Positions 52,681-61,863 of a DNA stretch of 64,000 nucleotides are shown here, in pieces. The notes under the pieces are model-generated. The model did no database searches. It worked only from the letters and a program-made list of their open reading frames with translations, and had not been told where the DNA came from. The stretch comes from Selenomonas sp. WCT3. Its GTDB lineage: Bacteria > Bacillota > Negativicutes > Selenomonadales > Selenomonadaceae. The stretch's first letter is position 1, and each line of letters starts with the position of its first letter. The stretch lies in contig FNCM01000006.1 of the NCBI GenBank assembly GCA_900100835.1, positions 1-64,000 of the forward strand, given 5' to 3'. Both the position numbers and the translations under genes were made by a program.

Positions 52681-54414
52681 TTATTTTCTTGACTGTTTAA
52701 TCATATTTTTTATTGCATTATCAATATCAAAGACTGTATCCTTTCTATCATTCCATCTATCCCAAAAATTAATTGTAGAACTGATGGGTTCTTCTTGTGG
52801 TTTATTAAGCAAAATTTTCACCGGCAACTTAATCGCATCACCTACAGCAATGCACTCACCCACATCCAAATTTGGTAACGTATCCACGATTCCCACCAAT
52901 GAATCAGTTAGCATTGCTGAAACAGCCGATTTGTCACGATCATTTGTGATTTTAAGACTTATAATGTTATTGCATTGTGAAATAATAGTAGTATTTAATT
53001 CAGCAGGTCTCTGAGATACAATCACAAGGGCCACTCCATACTTTCGTCCTTCTTTCGATATTTTTTCAAATATTTCTAAAGATTTCTTTTCTACAGCTTT
53101 CATCTTTGATGTATCATTTGCCATGTATATATGCGCTTCATCACAAACAATTGCCAAAGGGTGCCTTGTCTGATTTGTTTCAGGGCTCATCCAAAATTGA
53201 ATATCATAGATAATTCTTGTAACAATTCCTATCACTATCGGAAGCATATCAGCAGGAACTTCGGACAAATCAATAACTTTTACTTTCTTTCCAGAATCAG
53301 CGCCTATTATTCGATCAGCAAATATTTTTAAATATGAATCTTTTTGTGTATCAGTTTCGTCAAAAACAAAACCATATTTCTTATCGTCCATTTTTGTTTG
53401 CAGTCTCATAATGAGATTAGTAAGTTTACCATTATATTGCCCTTTTTTTGTCTTTGGTTGACCCTTGTTATCTCCTGTTTTATAAACTTCTCCAGTTTCA
53501 TCTTCGCGTAAATCTTCTTTTTCCAAATAATCTTTTAATTCATGCGCTGAAAAAGGAACAGGCGTATCCGCAGTAACAATCTCTGAAGATATTCCCGACA
53601 TATTATTTTCAATATATTGTTTCTTGCTTCTTAATATGTAATCAATAACCGCAGCTCTCTGATTTGTAGAAGTTCCCTCAGAAGATTCAATAAAAAGTGA
53701 ATGTATTTCCTCATAATTAAAAAACCAAAGAGGGATATGAAGTCCTCCATTTTCATCAGTGATCTTAATTTGTTCAGCATAGCTTAACTGTGTATATTCT
53801 CCATGCAAATCATAAACAACAATATTGGTATACGGCAGCTTATTTGCCTTCTCCAATATATTAGCCACAGTAAATGACTTTCCACTGCCCGTACTTCCAA
53901 CAATACAAGCATGTCTTTGGAAAAATTTATTACCATCCAAAATAGCTGCAACGTCGCTATTGCTAGCATACTTTCCAATAACCAACTTTTCTTCTGTATC
54001 TGCTGACTCATTATCAAGAGAATTCATTATTATTGCTAACGCATCACCCTCAGCAAGATACGCATCACTGTTTATTTCAGGGTATGTATTAATTGCCCTT
54101 TTAAAAATATTTTTTCTCTTCGCTCCCAGTTTAATAAAAAAAGTACCTACCATGGTCACATTACATAGATTTACAGAAGATATTTCATCTTCTAGATTTT
54201 CATCATCTTCAAAACCATCAATTCTCTTTTTTGTAACTTTAGTAATAATACCTATCAGCTTCTCATCTGCATTATTTCCCTCCATTACAATCATGTCATT
54301 TATTTTGAGACGATTAAGAATGTCTTCTTCTTCAACCTCAACCGTTATTTTCTTTGTATCAACATTAACAACTTTTCCAACCGTAGTTATTAAGCACTCT
54401 GTAAGTTTTTCCAT
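52681..54414 (-). CDS. HerA-like ATPase of a Sir2-HerA defence pair
   Basis: 577 aa from ATG 54414 (RBS GGAGG). N-terminal beta-barrel (HAS domain, about 1-130), then the motor with Walker A GSTGSGKS (172-179), Walker B LAIVCDEAHIYM (about 415), and VSQRPAELN. Hexameric DNA-translocase family. Encoded 24 nt after the Sir2 gene, the known Sir2-HerA arrangement, where the complex depletes NAD+ during phage infection. AT-rich composition indicates transfer. Confidence 0.9.
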   Translation of the reverse strand: MEKLTECLITTVGKVVNVDTKKITVEVEEEDILNRLKINDMIVMEGNNADEKLIGIITKVTKKRIDGFEDDENLEDEISSVNLCNVTMVGTFFIKLGAKRKNIFKRAINTYPEINSDAYLAEGDALAIIMNSLDNESADTEEKLVIGKYASNSDVAAILDGNKFFQRHACIVGSTGSGKSFTVANILEKANKLPYTNIVVYDLHGEYTQLSYAEQIKITDENGGLHIPLWFFNYEEIHSLFIESSEGTSTNQRAAVIDYILRSKKQYIENNMSGISSEIVTADTPVPFSAHELKDYLEKEDLREDETGEVYKTGDNKGQPKTKKGQYNGKLTNLIMRLQTKMDDKKYGFVFDETDTQKDSYLKIFADRIIGADSGKKVKVIDLSEVPADMLPIVIGIVTRIIYDIQFWMSPETNQTRHPLAIVCDEAHIYMANDTSKMKAVEKKSLEIFEKISKEGRKYGVALVIVSQRPAELNTTIISQCNNIISLKITNDRDKSAVSAMLTDSLVGIVDTLPNLDVGECIAVGDAIKLPVKILLNKPQEEPISSTINFWDRWNDRKDTVFDIDNAIKNMIKQSRK

Positions 54415-54438
54415 TATTCTCCTCCATATTTTCAAGCA

Positions 54439-55497
54439 TTATCCTAAAAACACGTCAGCAAAGACATCCATATTCCATAGACTCTTATCTATTTCGATTT
54501 GTTCTCCTTTATAGATCATAAAATTTTTGGAATCTTTTTGAAAAAAAGCGGTAACCATATGATTATTTTTAGCTTTTTCCAAAACCTCTTCTTTTATATC
54601 TTTTGAAAGAATCAATACATTTTTCTTAGTATTCTGATATAATACCGTATTAAAGTGTGTATCATTAAAGCCATATCCATAAATCAACAAAGAATATGGC
54701 TCATTCATTTCGGATATCAGCTCATTAAAATCTTCACGCATAATTCTAAATGTATTATTTGTCATTCCAGCTTCATATTTTGGACCTCCAGGAGCTATTA
54801 TTTCAATGTCATCTCTGTGCTTCCACAAATAAGCTAAATCATTAATAAGTAGTTCTCCATTACTATTACTAATCCAATTTATTGATCCATGCGGTTTAAA
54901 TAATCTTATGCAACAATTGCACATTCTGTAATAATCTTTTTTTTTCAGTATTAGAGGCTCGAATCTTTGAAATATCTCTCCTGAAAATCCTGTAATGACC
55001 TGTATTCCGCACTTATCGCACAATGTTTCTATCACTCTGTCGTAATTAGGAGTCATAATATCAATTACCCCATGATTAACACTTACCGTAGACTTCAAAT
55101 ATGTAAGTAGTTTCTCAAATCCACTAGATTTTTGATATATATCCAATAACTTTGGCCATTCTTTACGTAGAATAAAGCCCGCTGTAATTTTACGTATTTC
55201 ATCAATAAGTTTCTGTTCATCTGATGACAGTGTCTTAAGGCCTTCTTCTAAACCATTATCATTGATATCCTTCTCTCTTCTAATCCAGGCATTCTTTATA
55301 TCATCATCCTTATGAAACCCAAGTTTTGACTTTAGTTCTTCAGATAATTCCCACATCCCAGGAATACCATATGATGCCGATAAGCCCGTACCAACAATAA
55401 GTTTAGGCATATTATTCTTGGATAAAACATTATTTTTTATAGTAATAACAGCATCATTAAATTCATCACTATCACACGTAATTTTTCGATAATCCAC
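54439..55497 (-). CDS. SIR2-like NADase of a Sir2-HerA defence pair
   Basis: 352 aa taking GTG 55497, which has GGGAGG at good spacing; ATG 55518 in frame lacks an RBS. SIR2 motifs: VGTGLSASYGIPGM (about 35-48), MTPNYDRVIE (Asn/Asp), LFKPHGSINW (catalytic His) and IYGYGFNDTHF. The effector NADase of Sir2-HerA. The catalytic residues are all present, so it should be functional. Confidence 0.9.
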   Translation of the reverse strand: MDYRKITCDSDEFNDAVITIKNNVLSKNNMPKLIVGTGLSASYGIPGMWELSEELKSKLGFHKDDDIKNAWIRREKDINDNGLEEGLKTLSSDEQKLIDEIRKITAGFILRKEWPKLLDIYQKSSGFEKLLTYLKSTVSVNHGVIDIMTPNYDRVIETLCDKCGIQVITGFSGEIFQRFEPLILKKKDYYRMCNCCIRLFKPHGSINWISNSNGELLINDLAYLWKHRDDIEIIAPGGPKYEAGMTNNTFRIMREDFNELISEMNEPYSLLIYGYGFNDTHFNTVLYQNTKKNVLILSKDIKEEVLEKAKNNHMVTAFFQKDSKNFMIYKGEQIEIDKSLWNMDVFADVFLG

Positions 55498-55568
55498 AAA
55501 CAATTTCCTCCCATACATTTTATTTATGATAAAAAATCACATAATAATTTGCAACAATAACAATCGCC

Positions 55569-55640
55569 TTACTTGCCTAAATCCGGATCTGCAAGTGCCT
55601 TCATAAACGCTTCTATATCTATTGGCGGCAAATGTTCCAT
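55569..55640 (-). other. Short C-terminal gene remnant
   Basis: 24-codon frame MEHLPPIDIEAFMKAL ... ending LGK, without a recognisable RBS, in the 300-bp gap 55519-55817. It looks like a leftover gene end. The rest of the gap has an imperfect plus-strand hairpin near 55757-55795 with a following TTTTTT. Confidence 0.25.
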
Positions 55641-55817
55641 TACCTTGTCTCAACCAAGAAATAGCAGCAAATGTAAAGATACTATTCGTATTATATTTTC
55701 CCCATTTCAAGTAATATCATACCACTTTTTTTGAACGATCTCCACCACTCGCGAAAAGCCAACGACCAACTCCTCCATAATAAGATAGTTGGGCTTTGTT
55801 TTTTCAACTAATCACGA

Positions 55818-57047
55818 TTATTCATTTGCCGTAAGCCATATAGCCTTTTCTAATAGCTTTGCCGCCGTCACTATATCACGCATCTCTGCATATTCGTCTG
55901 GATGATGGCTGATTCCGCCTTTGCAGGGGATAAAGAGCATCCCAGTAGCGGTATAGTCCGTCCAATGCATAGCATCATGGCCAGCACCACTTGGCATTGT
56001 GATATAGGGCACATGCTGTTGCTCACAGATTTCCATCAAGAAGTCTACGACTTTTTTTTGCATCACGGCCGGTTTATCCTGGCTGATCGTTTCGATTTTT
56101 GCCTGCACTTTGCGTTTCTGGCAAATTTTCATGATCTGGTCTTCTACGGCTGTTGTTACTTGTGCCTTCGCCTTTTCCGAAATGCTACGGATATCTATCC
56201 CCAGCTGCACATTTCCGGGGACTACATTCATGACATTCGGGATGTTATTCACTACCCCCACAGTCCCCACTACCGGCGTTTCTGTGTAATCAGTTGCCAG
56301 TCTTTCCACTGCCAGGATTATCTCGGATGCGGCACACATTGCATCCTGCCGCAGGCCCATAGGCGTTGCCCCGCTATGGTCTGCATGACCGGCTAACAGA
56401 ACCTTGAGTCTCGTCGGTGCCGCGATTCCCGTTACGATGCCAATCCTTTTCTGCTTGCTTTCCAGCACCTTTCCCTGCTCGATATGAACTTCGTAATATG
56501 CCTTCAGCGGCCTGTCATATTTGGCCTCGTGAATCTTTTCGGGCTCCAGGTCATTCTCCTGCAACACCTCATATAAGATTTTGCCGTTTTTGTCCTTGAG
56601 CCGTCTCAAATCGTCAACACTCAACATGCCGCGCATCGCTTTGCTGCCCAATGTGGCAGCACCAAAGCGGCTGGATTCCTCACATTGGAAGGCAACGATT
56701 TCCAGCGGATGCTTGGGGAGCTTTCCCTGCTCATGCAAGCTCCGCACTGCCTCAATAGCCGTCAGGATTCCCACGATACCATCATAATTCCCGCCCTGAG
56801 GAACGCTGTCACAATGGGAGCCCGACATAACGGCAGGCAGATCATCTTCCCGTCCTGGATAATGACCAATCAAATTGCCGAAAGCATCCTGCCTTACGGT
56901 AAGTCCAGCAGCAACCATAAGGCTTTTGACATAAGCGCGCCCCTCTCGATCCTCAGCGGTAAACGCCAAACGGTTGATGCCCTTGCCTGGCGCTGTAATC
57001 TCCTTCAGCTTGGCGAATTGTTCTTCCAATCGGTTTCTGCTTATCAT
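55818..57047 (-). CDS. M20 Zn-dependent hydrolase (hydantoinase/carbamoylase type)
   Basis: 409 aa. Metal ligands SGSHCDSVPQGGNYDG (His, Asp), EESSRFG (Glu), YYEVHIEQG, and GAGHDAMHW near the C-terminus. The pattern is that of N-carbamoyl-L-amino acid hydrolases and allantoate amidohydrolases. Its 5' end overlaps the AbgA-like gene by 4 bp. Exact substrate unknown. Confidence 0.9.
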   Translation of the reverse strand: MISRNRLEEQFAKLKEITAPGKGINRLAFTAEDREGRAYVKSLMVAAGLTVRQDAFGNLIGHYPGREDDLPAVMSGSHCDSVPQGGNYDGIVGILTAIEAVRSLHEQGKLPKHPLEIVAFQCEESSRFGAATLGSKAMRGMLSVDDLRRLKDKNGKILYEVLQENDLEPEKIHEAKYDRPLKAYYEVHIEQGKVLESKQKRIGIVTGIAAPTRLKVLLAGHADHSGATPMGLRQDAMCAASEIILAVERLATDYTETPVVGTVGVVNNIPNVMNVVPGNVQLGIDIRSISEKAKAQVTTAVEDQIMKICQKRKVQAKIETISQDKPAVMQKKVVDFLMEICEQQHVPYITMPSGAGHDAMHWTDYTATGMLFIPCKGGISHHPDEYAEMRDIVTAAKLLEKAIWLTANE

Positions 57048-58369
57048 ATTTCTTCTCCCTGCAAAAGTAACGATACTGCTGAGTATGCCAGCATGTTCGC
57101 GGCATATCCCATAGCCTTTTCATCAAAGTCAAAGGACGAATCATGATGCCCTGCGGCTAAATCCGCCCCAATCATCATATAGGCGGCCTTTCCACCATGA
57201 TTCTGCACGCGCTCCATAAAATAAGAAAAATCTTCACTGGCACCAAAATCCCGTTGACCAGCTACGGTCGTAAAGATATCAAGCTCCTTTGCCTTCGTTT
57301 CCAAGAACGCCGCTAATTCCGGACTATTACTCCCGCCAGCTGCGCCACCAGTCTTTTCTATCTGCACATCAACATCATACATAGCTGCCGCAGCTTTTAT
57401 GATCCTTAGTGCTTCCTGCTCTATAAAGCTATTGATTTCGCTGCTGGCGCCTCTAGTCTCAATCGCCATAAAGGCCTTATCGGCTACGACATTGCGGCCA
57501 CTGCCAGCTATGAGTTTCCCCACATTGATACGGGATGCTCCGTGAGAATGCCGCGGGATAGCATGCAGGTTCAGCGCTGCGCAGGCAGCTGCCAGCAAGG
57601 CATTTTTCCCCTGCTCTGGGGCCGCTCCGGCATGGGCAGGTTTTCCGACAAAATGAATATCGTATTTACTCGTAGCTAGGAACCCCGTTACGTTGCAGGC
57701 AATCGTGCCAGTATGTTTCATCTGGAAACCGAAATGCGCCCCCAGCATAAAATTCACGTCGTCCACATCATCATTTTCCACCATTGCTCTAGCCCCACGG
57801 ACGCCTTCTTCTGCTGGCTGAAAGACAAGTTTTATGGTTCCCTTCAGCTTGTCCTGCTGGGCGACGAGAATCTCGGCCACAGCCAGGCCGACTGTGGTAT
57901 GACCATCGTGACCACAGGCATGCATAGCCTGGCCGTGCAGAGAGCAGAATCCTTCTTGTTGCGGGAAATGATTGCTAGCCCTGGATTCCTGCACGTCGTT
58001 TGCGTCCATATCAAAACGCAAGGCAACCACTGGGCCATCCTCGCTGAATTTCTTCACAGCCACTATGCCCGTAAGGCCTCCAGTCATTTGCATGAGCCAT
58101 TCTTTTTTCGCCCCTTCTTTTTCAGCACGCTGCATCTCTTCTGCCAGTTTTTCTGCAGATGGTACCCCCATCATCATATTGCGATCAATAGCCGCCTCTC
58201 CGAGTTTTAGTTCATATCCAAGCTCAGATAGCCGCTCAGCCACTAGTGATGCAGTGCGAAACTCTGTCCAGCCCGGCTCTGGATGCTTATGTATATCACG
58301 ACGGCAGGATACCATTTTCCCTTGCATGTCTTTTACTGCAGTCTTTATCGCTTCTATCATCGTCTGCAT
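57044..58369 (-). CDS. AbgA-like M20 amidohydrolase
   Basis: 441 aa from ATG 58369 (RBS GGAGG). Strong resemblance to AbgA, subunit of p-aminobenzoyl-glutamate hydrolase: WTEFRTASLVAERL, HACGHDGHTTVGLA, FQPAEEGVRGARAMV, GKPAHAGAAPEQG, AGHHDSSFDFDE. No abgB or abgT is present; a DcuC-type carrier precedes it instead. Likely splits an N-acyl or N-aroyl amino acid. Confidence 0.88.
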   Translation of the reverse strand: MQTMIEAIKTAVKDMQGKMVSCRRDIHKHPEPGWTEFRTASLVAERLSELGYELKLGEAAIDRNMMMGVPSAEKLAEEMQRAEKEGAKKEWLMQMTGGLTGIVAVKKFSEDGPVVALRFDMDANDVQESRASNHFPQQEGFCSLHGQAMHACGHDGHTTVGLAVAEILVAQQDKLKGTIKLVFQPAEEGVRGARAMVENDDVDDVNFMLGAHFGFQMKHTGTIACNVTGFLATSKYDIHFVGKPAHAGAAPEQGKNALLAAACAALNLHAIPRHSHGASRINVGKLIAGSGRNVVADKAFMAIETRGASSEINSFIEQEALRIIKAAAAMYDVDVQIEKTGGAAGGSNSPELAAFLETKAKELDIFTTVAGQRDFGASEDFSYFMERVQNHGGKAAYMMIGADLAAGHHDSSFDFDEKAMGYAANMLAYSAVSLLLQGEEI

Positions 58370-58437
58370 GGTGATGCCTCCTATAACGCCAAAGAAACGG
58401 TCAAACCAATATCGACCGTTTCTCACTGTTTATTTTC

Positions 58438-59700
58438 TTAAAACAATAACACAATCATGCCCGTAGCCAGTGCCGCAAGTATCGGCAGACCATTGCGTTT
58501 CGTTATCTCAATCGGGTTCACGCCTGCAATACCAGCACAAATAATCGTTGCGCCAGCAATCGGCGAAATCGTGCGGCCCAGTGTTCCGCCCAAAGTCGCC
58601 ATGGAACCCATCTGCAACGAGGTCAAGCCGAAATCAGCAGCATGCGGCGTAATGGCCTCATTGAAAGCAAAAGTAGCCGCATCACCAGAACCTGTTACCA
58701 AGCCCAGCAAGAAGGGTCCTACCGCCGCACAGAGTTTCACAATGGCAGGGTTATCCACCATGGCGGAGATAAAGGCCTTGACGAGGCCAATGGAGGTAAG
58801 ACCAGCGACAAAGACACCAGCAGAAATGATGATACCGATAATCGAGCCATAAGCCTTGCCCATGCCTTCAAAAAAGGCTTTTCCTAAATCCGAGGGATTG
58901 GCCCGCGTCACAGCAATCGTGACAATCGCACCGATAATCATGGCATGCGGAACGCCCATTTTCAGAGCTGGTATCAGCCCCGTAGAACCAGCCAGCAAAA
59001 TCAAGATTGGCAAAACTGGCATAAGTGCATAAAGGGGCTTAACATGGAAATCTTCCTCAATTTCCAGGCCTTCTGCCACATAACCCTTATCCTCTTTGAG
59101 GAAACGAGCCACTAAAGAGATACCGATCGTAGCCACGAGCAGCGAGGCTAAATTGGCAAGCATCTGGAATGAGATGACTTCCATGACATCGACCCCGGCG
59201 ATTTTGGCGACAAAGGGGTTGTGCGCAAGGCCCGGATTCAACATGCTGCCATAGGTACCGCATTTGACGGCGGCAGCAGCCAGGGCCGGATGAACGCCAA
59301 TGGACATGAGCAGCGGGATAAATATCGCACCAGCAGCGGCTGCCGTTCCCGCAGCACTTGGCAAGGCGATATTGACCAGATAGGTGCCGACTACCACGCC
59401 CGGTATCACGACCATACGGCCCTTGACTAGCACTTTTGCCATCGCATTGATCAGATGCTTATCACAACCCGTAAACTTGACAGCCATCGCAAAGCCCATA
59501 ACTGAGCAGACTGCCTGGATGAGTCCGCTATTGGTCATGCTTTTGGCAAAGGCGTTAAGCGCTGCCATAGGAACACCGCCTATGCAGCACATCGCGATAC
59601 CAGAACCTATCAAAACAATTCTGGCATCATACTTTTTGATCAAAAGATACACGGCCAAGCATGTTATCAGCACACCAGCCGCCCACATGAGTTCAACCAT
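58438..59700 (-). CDS. DcuC-like C4-dicarboxylate or amino-acid-conjugate transporter
   Basis: 420 aa from ATG 59700 (RBS GGAGG). Twelve or so hydrophobic helices, DcuC/ion-transporter family: FTGCDKHLI, LPSAAGTAAAAGAIFIPL, KCGTYGSMLNPGLAHNP and GSGDAATFAFNEAITPHA. First gene of a three-gene operon with two M20 hydrolases, so its substrate is probably the one they cleave. Confidence 0.85.
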   Translation of the reverse strand: MVELMWAAGVLITCLAVYLLIKKYDARIVLIGSGIAMCCIGGVPMAALNAFAKSMTNSGLIQAVCSVMGFAMAVKFTGCDKHLINAMAKVLVKGRMVVIPGVVVGTYLVNIALPSAAGTAAAAGAIFIPLLMSIGVHPALAAAAVKCGTYGSMLNPGLAHNPFVAKIAGVDVMEVISFQMLANLASLLVATIGISLVARFLKEDKGYVAEGLEIEEDFHVKPLYALMPVLPILILLAGSTGLIPALKMGVPHAMIIGAIVTIAVTRANPSDLGKAFFEGMGKAYGSIIGIIISAGVFVAGLTSIGLVKAFISAMVDNPAIVKLCAAVGPFLLGLVTGSGDAATFAFNEAITPHAADFGLTSLQMGSMATLGGTLGRTISPIAGATIICAGIAGVNPIEITKRNGLPILAALATGMIVLLF

Positions 59701-59755
59701 TCCCTGCACCTCCAAATTCTAAATTTACACGATAATTAAAAAATGTTACTAATCA

Positions 59756-59784
59756 AGCATACCTTGTGAAAAAATATGTGTCAA
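59756..59784 (-). promoter_or_regulatory. Promoter of the DcuC-AbgA operon
   Basis: Minus-strand -35 TTGACA (59779-59784), 17-bp spacer, -10 TATGCT (59756-59761). Confidence 0.65.
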
Positions 59785-59864
59785 TATGTAAAGTGATTGT
59801 ATACATTATATTAATAATCGTGTTTTGTAATAGTAAAACAGTTTCCATATCCCCCATATCCGTG

Positions 59865-59870
59865 TATAAT
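59865..59870 (+). promoter_or_regulatory. -10 box of the DUF441 gene
   Basis: TATAAT with a weak TTTCCA -35 (59842-59847), 17-bp spacing; RBS AAAGGAG follows before the TTG start at 59903. Confidence 0.5.
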
Positions 59871-59902
59871 GATATAGTAATTCACAAAAGGAGCTGAACG
59901 AT

Positions 59903-60358
59903 TTGTATATTGAATATATCACCTTAGGCACGGTACTGCTGCTCAGTTATATCGGCCATAATATGACGGTCTTTTATGCGACAGCCATTGTATTGGGTCT
60001 GAAGATCCTTGGCCTTACGACGGCACTCAATGCCTTGGGTTCCCAGGGGCTCAACTGGGGCATCATCATCTTGACGGCGGCAATCCTGGTGCCGATTGCC
60101 AATGGCACGATCACGATCCAGACCATGCTCGATGCCTTCCGCACCCATGCGGGAATCATCGCTATCGTGGCCGGTCTTTTGGCCGCAGTGGCTGGCGGCG
60201 GCGGCGTTGAACTTTTGCAGAACAGCCCTGATGTCATCCCGGCGCTCATCATCGGCACCATGGCTGGCGTCCTGCTGTTCCACGGCGTAGCGGTCGGCCC
60301 GCTCATTGCTGGCGGCCTTACGTATTTTGTCCTTTGGATTTTAAAGGCTGTTCACTGA
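59903..60358 (+). CDS. DUF441/UPF0756 membrane protein
   Basis: 151 aa, TTG start. Four hydrophobic helices; matches the UPF0756 (DUF441) family in length and pattern (LNWGIIILTAAILVPIANG, GGGVELLQNSPDVIPALIIGT). Function unknown. Only plus-strand gene of the block, between divergent dcuC-like and convergent ruvC. Confidence 0.88.
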   Translation: MYIEYITLGTVLLLSYIGHNMTVFYATAIVLGLKILGLTTALNALGSQGLNWGIIILTAAILVPIANGTITIQTMLDAFRTHAGIIAIVAGLLAAVAGGGGVELLQNSPDVIPALIIGTMAGVLLFHGVAVGPLIAGGLTYFVLWILKAVH

Positions 60359-60369
60359 TAGAAATAAAA

Positions 60370-60412
60370 ACGGAGTCTCCTACTTCCAAAAGTAAGAGAC
60401 TCCGTTTTGTTA
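60370..60412. terminator. Bidirectional terminator between DUF441 gene and ruvC
   Basis: AAACGGAGTCTC/GAGACTCCGTTT stem with A and T tracts on both sides. Confidence 0.9.
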
Positions 60413-60416
60413 TACC

Positions 60417-60911
60417 TTATAACTGATTGCGCCAGACGGCGTCATTCATGCAATAGGTCGTACAGATGGCAATCGCCAGGGCATCGGCCGTATCGTCCGG
60501 CTTTGGTGGCTCGGGCAGATGCAGCAGCTTGGTTACCATGTAGATGACCTGCTGTTTCGTCGCCTTGCCATAGCCCGTGACGTCCTGCTTGATCTGCATC
60601 GGTGTCCGCTCCACGAGCCGCAGGTTGTTCTGCGCCGCAGCTAGTAGTACCACGCCGCGCGCCTGGCCTACAGGGATGGCCGTGGTGACGTTGCGGTTGA
60701 AGAACAGTTTCTCGACGCCCATAACATCGGGCTTGTATTTCTTTATCAGCGCATCAAGTTCCGTATGGATCTTGAGCAGGCGGTCTTCCATCTTCATATT
60801 CGGCGTGGTGAAAATCGACCCATAGGCATGGGGAATCAAGCGGCTGCCCTTTGACTCGACAAAGCCATAGCCGCAGATAGCCGTTCCCGGGTCAATGCCT
60901 AAAGCTAACAT
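60417..60911 (-). CDS. ruvC: Holliday junction resolvase RuvC
   Basis: 164 aa. LALGIDPGTAICGYG (D7), GVEKLFFNRN (E), KPDDTADALAIAIC (D, D near 138-142). Cuts junctions moved by RuvAB. Not adjacent to ruvA in this genome. Confidence 0.96.
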   Translation of the reverse strand: MLALGIDPGTAICGYGFVESKGSRLIPHAYGSIFTTPNMKMEDRLLKIHTELDALIKKYKPDVMGVEKLFFNRNVTTAIPVGQARGVVLLAAAQNNLRLVERTPMQIKQDVTGYGKATKQQVIYMVTKLLHLPEPPKPDDTADALAIAICTTYCMNDAVWRNQL

Positions 60912-60933
60912 AAGTTCTCCTCTCGATACCAGA

Positions 60934-60960
60934 AAAGGGGCTCAGCCTCTGAGCCCCTTT
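60934..60960 (-). terminator. Terminator between yebC and ruvC
   Basis: AAAGGGGCTCAG/CTGAGCCCCTTT stem followed by TCTGG on the minus strand; may allow partial read-through into ruvC. Confidence 0.7.
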
Positions 60961-60978
60961 ATATTTCCGAAGCGATAA

Positions 60979-61707
60979 TTATTCTTCGATTTCGTAGTTG
61001 CTGTAAACGTTCTGGACGTCGTCATTCTCCTCGAGTGCATCCTCGAGCTTCTGCATCTTCTCAGCGTCTTCGCCGGAGAGCTTGACCGTGTTGTCCGGGA
61101 CCATGGTGATTTCCGACGATGCCGTCTCGATACCTTTGGCCTCAAGTGCTGCCTCAATATCATCGTAAGCATCCGGCTCAGCCGTAATCTCAAAGACTTC
61201 GCCTTCGTCCTTCATGTCATCAGCGCCGGCCTCGAGAACGATTTCCATCAAGGCATCTTCATCTGCAAAGGTCTCTTTTTCCACCACGAAGATGGCCTTC
61301 TTCTGGAACATCCAGCCAACGCAGCCATCCTGGCCCAAGTTGCCGCCGTGTTTCGAGAACAGGTGGCGGACATCTGCAGCCGTACGGTTGCGGTTATCCG
61401 TGAGGATATCGAGCATGACAGCCGTACCAGCCGGGCCATAGCCCTCATAAGTCAGCTCTTCGTAGTTTGCACCTTCCGTCGTGCCCTCGCCCTTCTGGAT
61501 AGCACGTTTGATGTTGTCTTTCGGGATGTTGTTGGCTTTTGCCTTCGAAAGAGCAAGTTTCAGACGCATGTTGCCCGTCGGGTCGCTGCCGCCCATGCGA
61601 ACTGCAATCGTGATCTCACGGCCGATTTTCGTCGTGAGTGCACCGCGGATTGCGTCGTTTGCGCCCTTTTTACGTTTGATATTTGCCCATTTAGAATGTC
61701 CTGACAT
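60979..61707 (-). CDS. yebC: YebC/PmpR-family transcription/translation factor
   Basis: 242 aa from ATG 61707 (RBS AAGGAG). Starts MSGHSKWANIKRKKGANDA, then the usual RALSKAKANNIPKDNIKRAI-like helix, YEGYGPAGTAVM and acidic C-terminus. YebC-type proteins affect gene expression or help ribosomes at proline tracts. Usual neighbour of ruvC. Confidence 0.95.
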   Translation of the reverse strand: MSGHSKWANIKRKKGANDAIRGALTTKIGREITIAVRMGGSDPTGNMRLKLALSKAKANNIPKDNIKRAIQKGEGTTEGANYEELTYEGYGPAGTAVMLDILTDNRNRTAADVRHLFSKHGGNLGQDGCVGWMFQKKAIFVVEKETFADEDALMEIVLEAGADDMKDEGEVFEITAEPDAYDDIEAALEAKGIETASSEITMVPDNTVKLSGEDAEKMQKLEDALEENDDVQNVYSNYEIEE

Positions 61708-61736
61708 GAGGAACACCGCTCCTTTTTCTTATGTTT

Positions 61737-61758
61737 TTCCTCCTGGGTACAGGAGGAA
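61737..61758 (-). other. 9-bp perfect hairpin in the yebC leader
   Basis: TTCCTCCTG/CAGGAGGAA with 4-nt loop, 30 nt upstream of the yebC start. The RNA contains an AGGAGG that is locked in the stem. Confidence 0.45.
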
Positions 61759-61780
61759 TTGATTCTGTACTAACTGGTTT

Positions 61781-61809
61781 AGTATACTACGTTTCAAAGT
61801 CTTCGTCAA
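61781..61809 (-). promoter_or_regulatory. yebC promoter
   Basis: Minus-strand -35 TTGACG (61804-61809), 17-bp spacer, -10 TATACT (61781-61786). Confidence 0.75.
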
Positions 61810-61814
61810 ATAAT

Positions 61815-61842
61815 AGAGCTCCACCATCATTGGTGGAGCTCT
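61815..61842 (-). terminator. Terminator of the adhesin gene
   Basis: AGAGCTCCACCA/TGGTGGAGCTCT stem, 4-nt loop, then ATTATTTG on the minus strand. Confidence 0.7.
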
Positions 61843-61863
61843 ACGTACGCAAAGCAGTACTAT

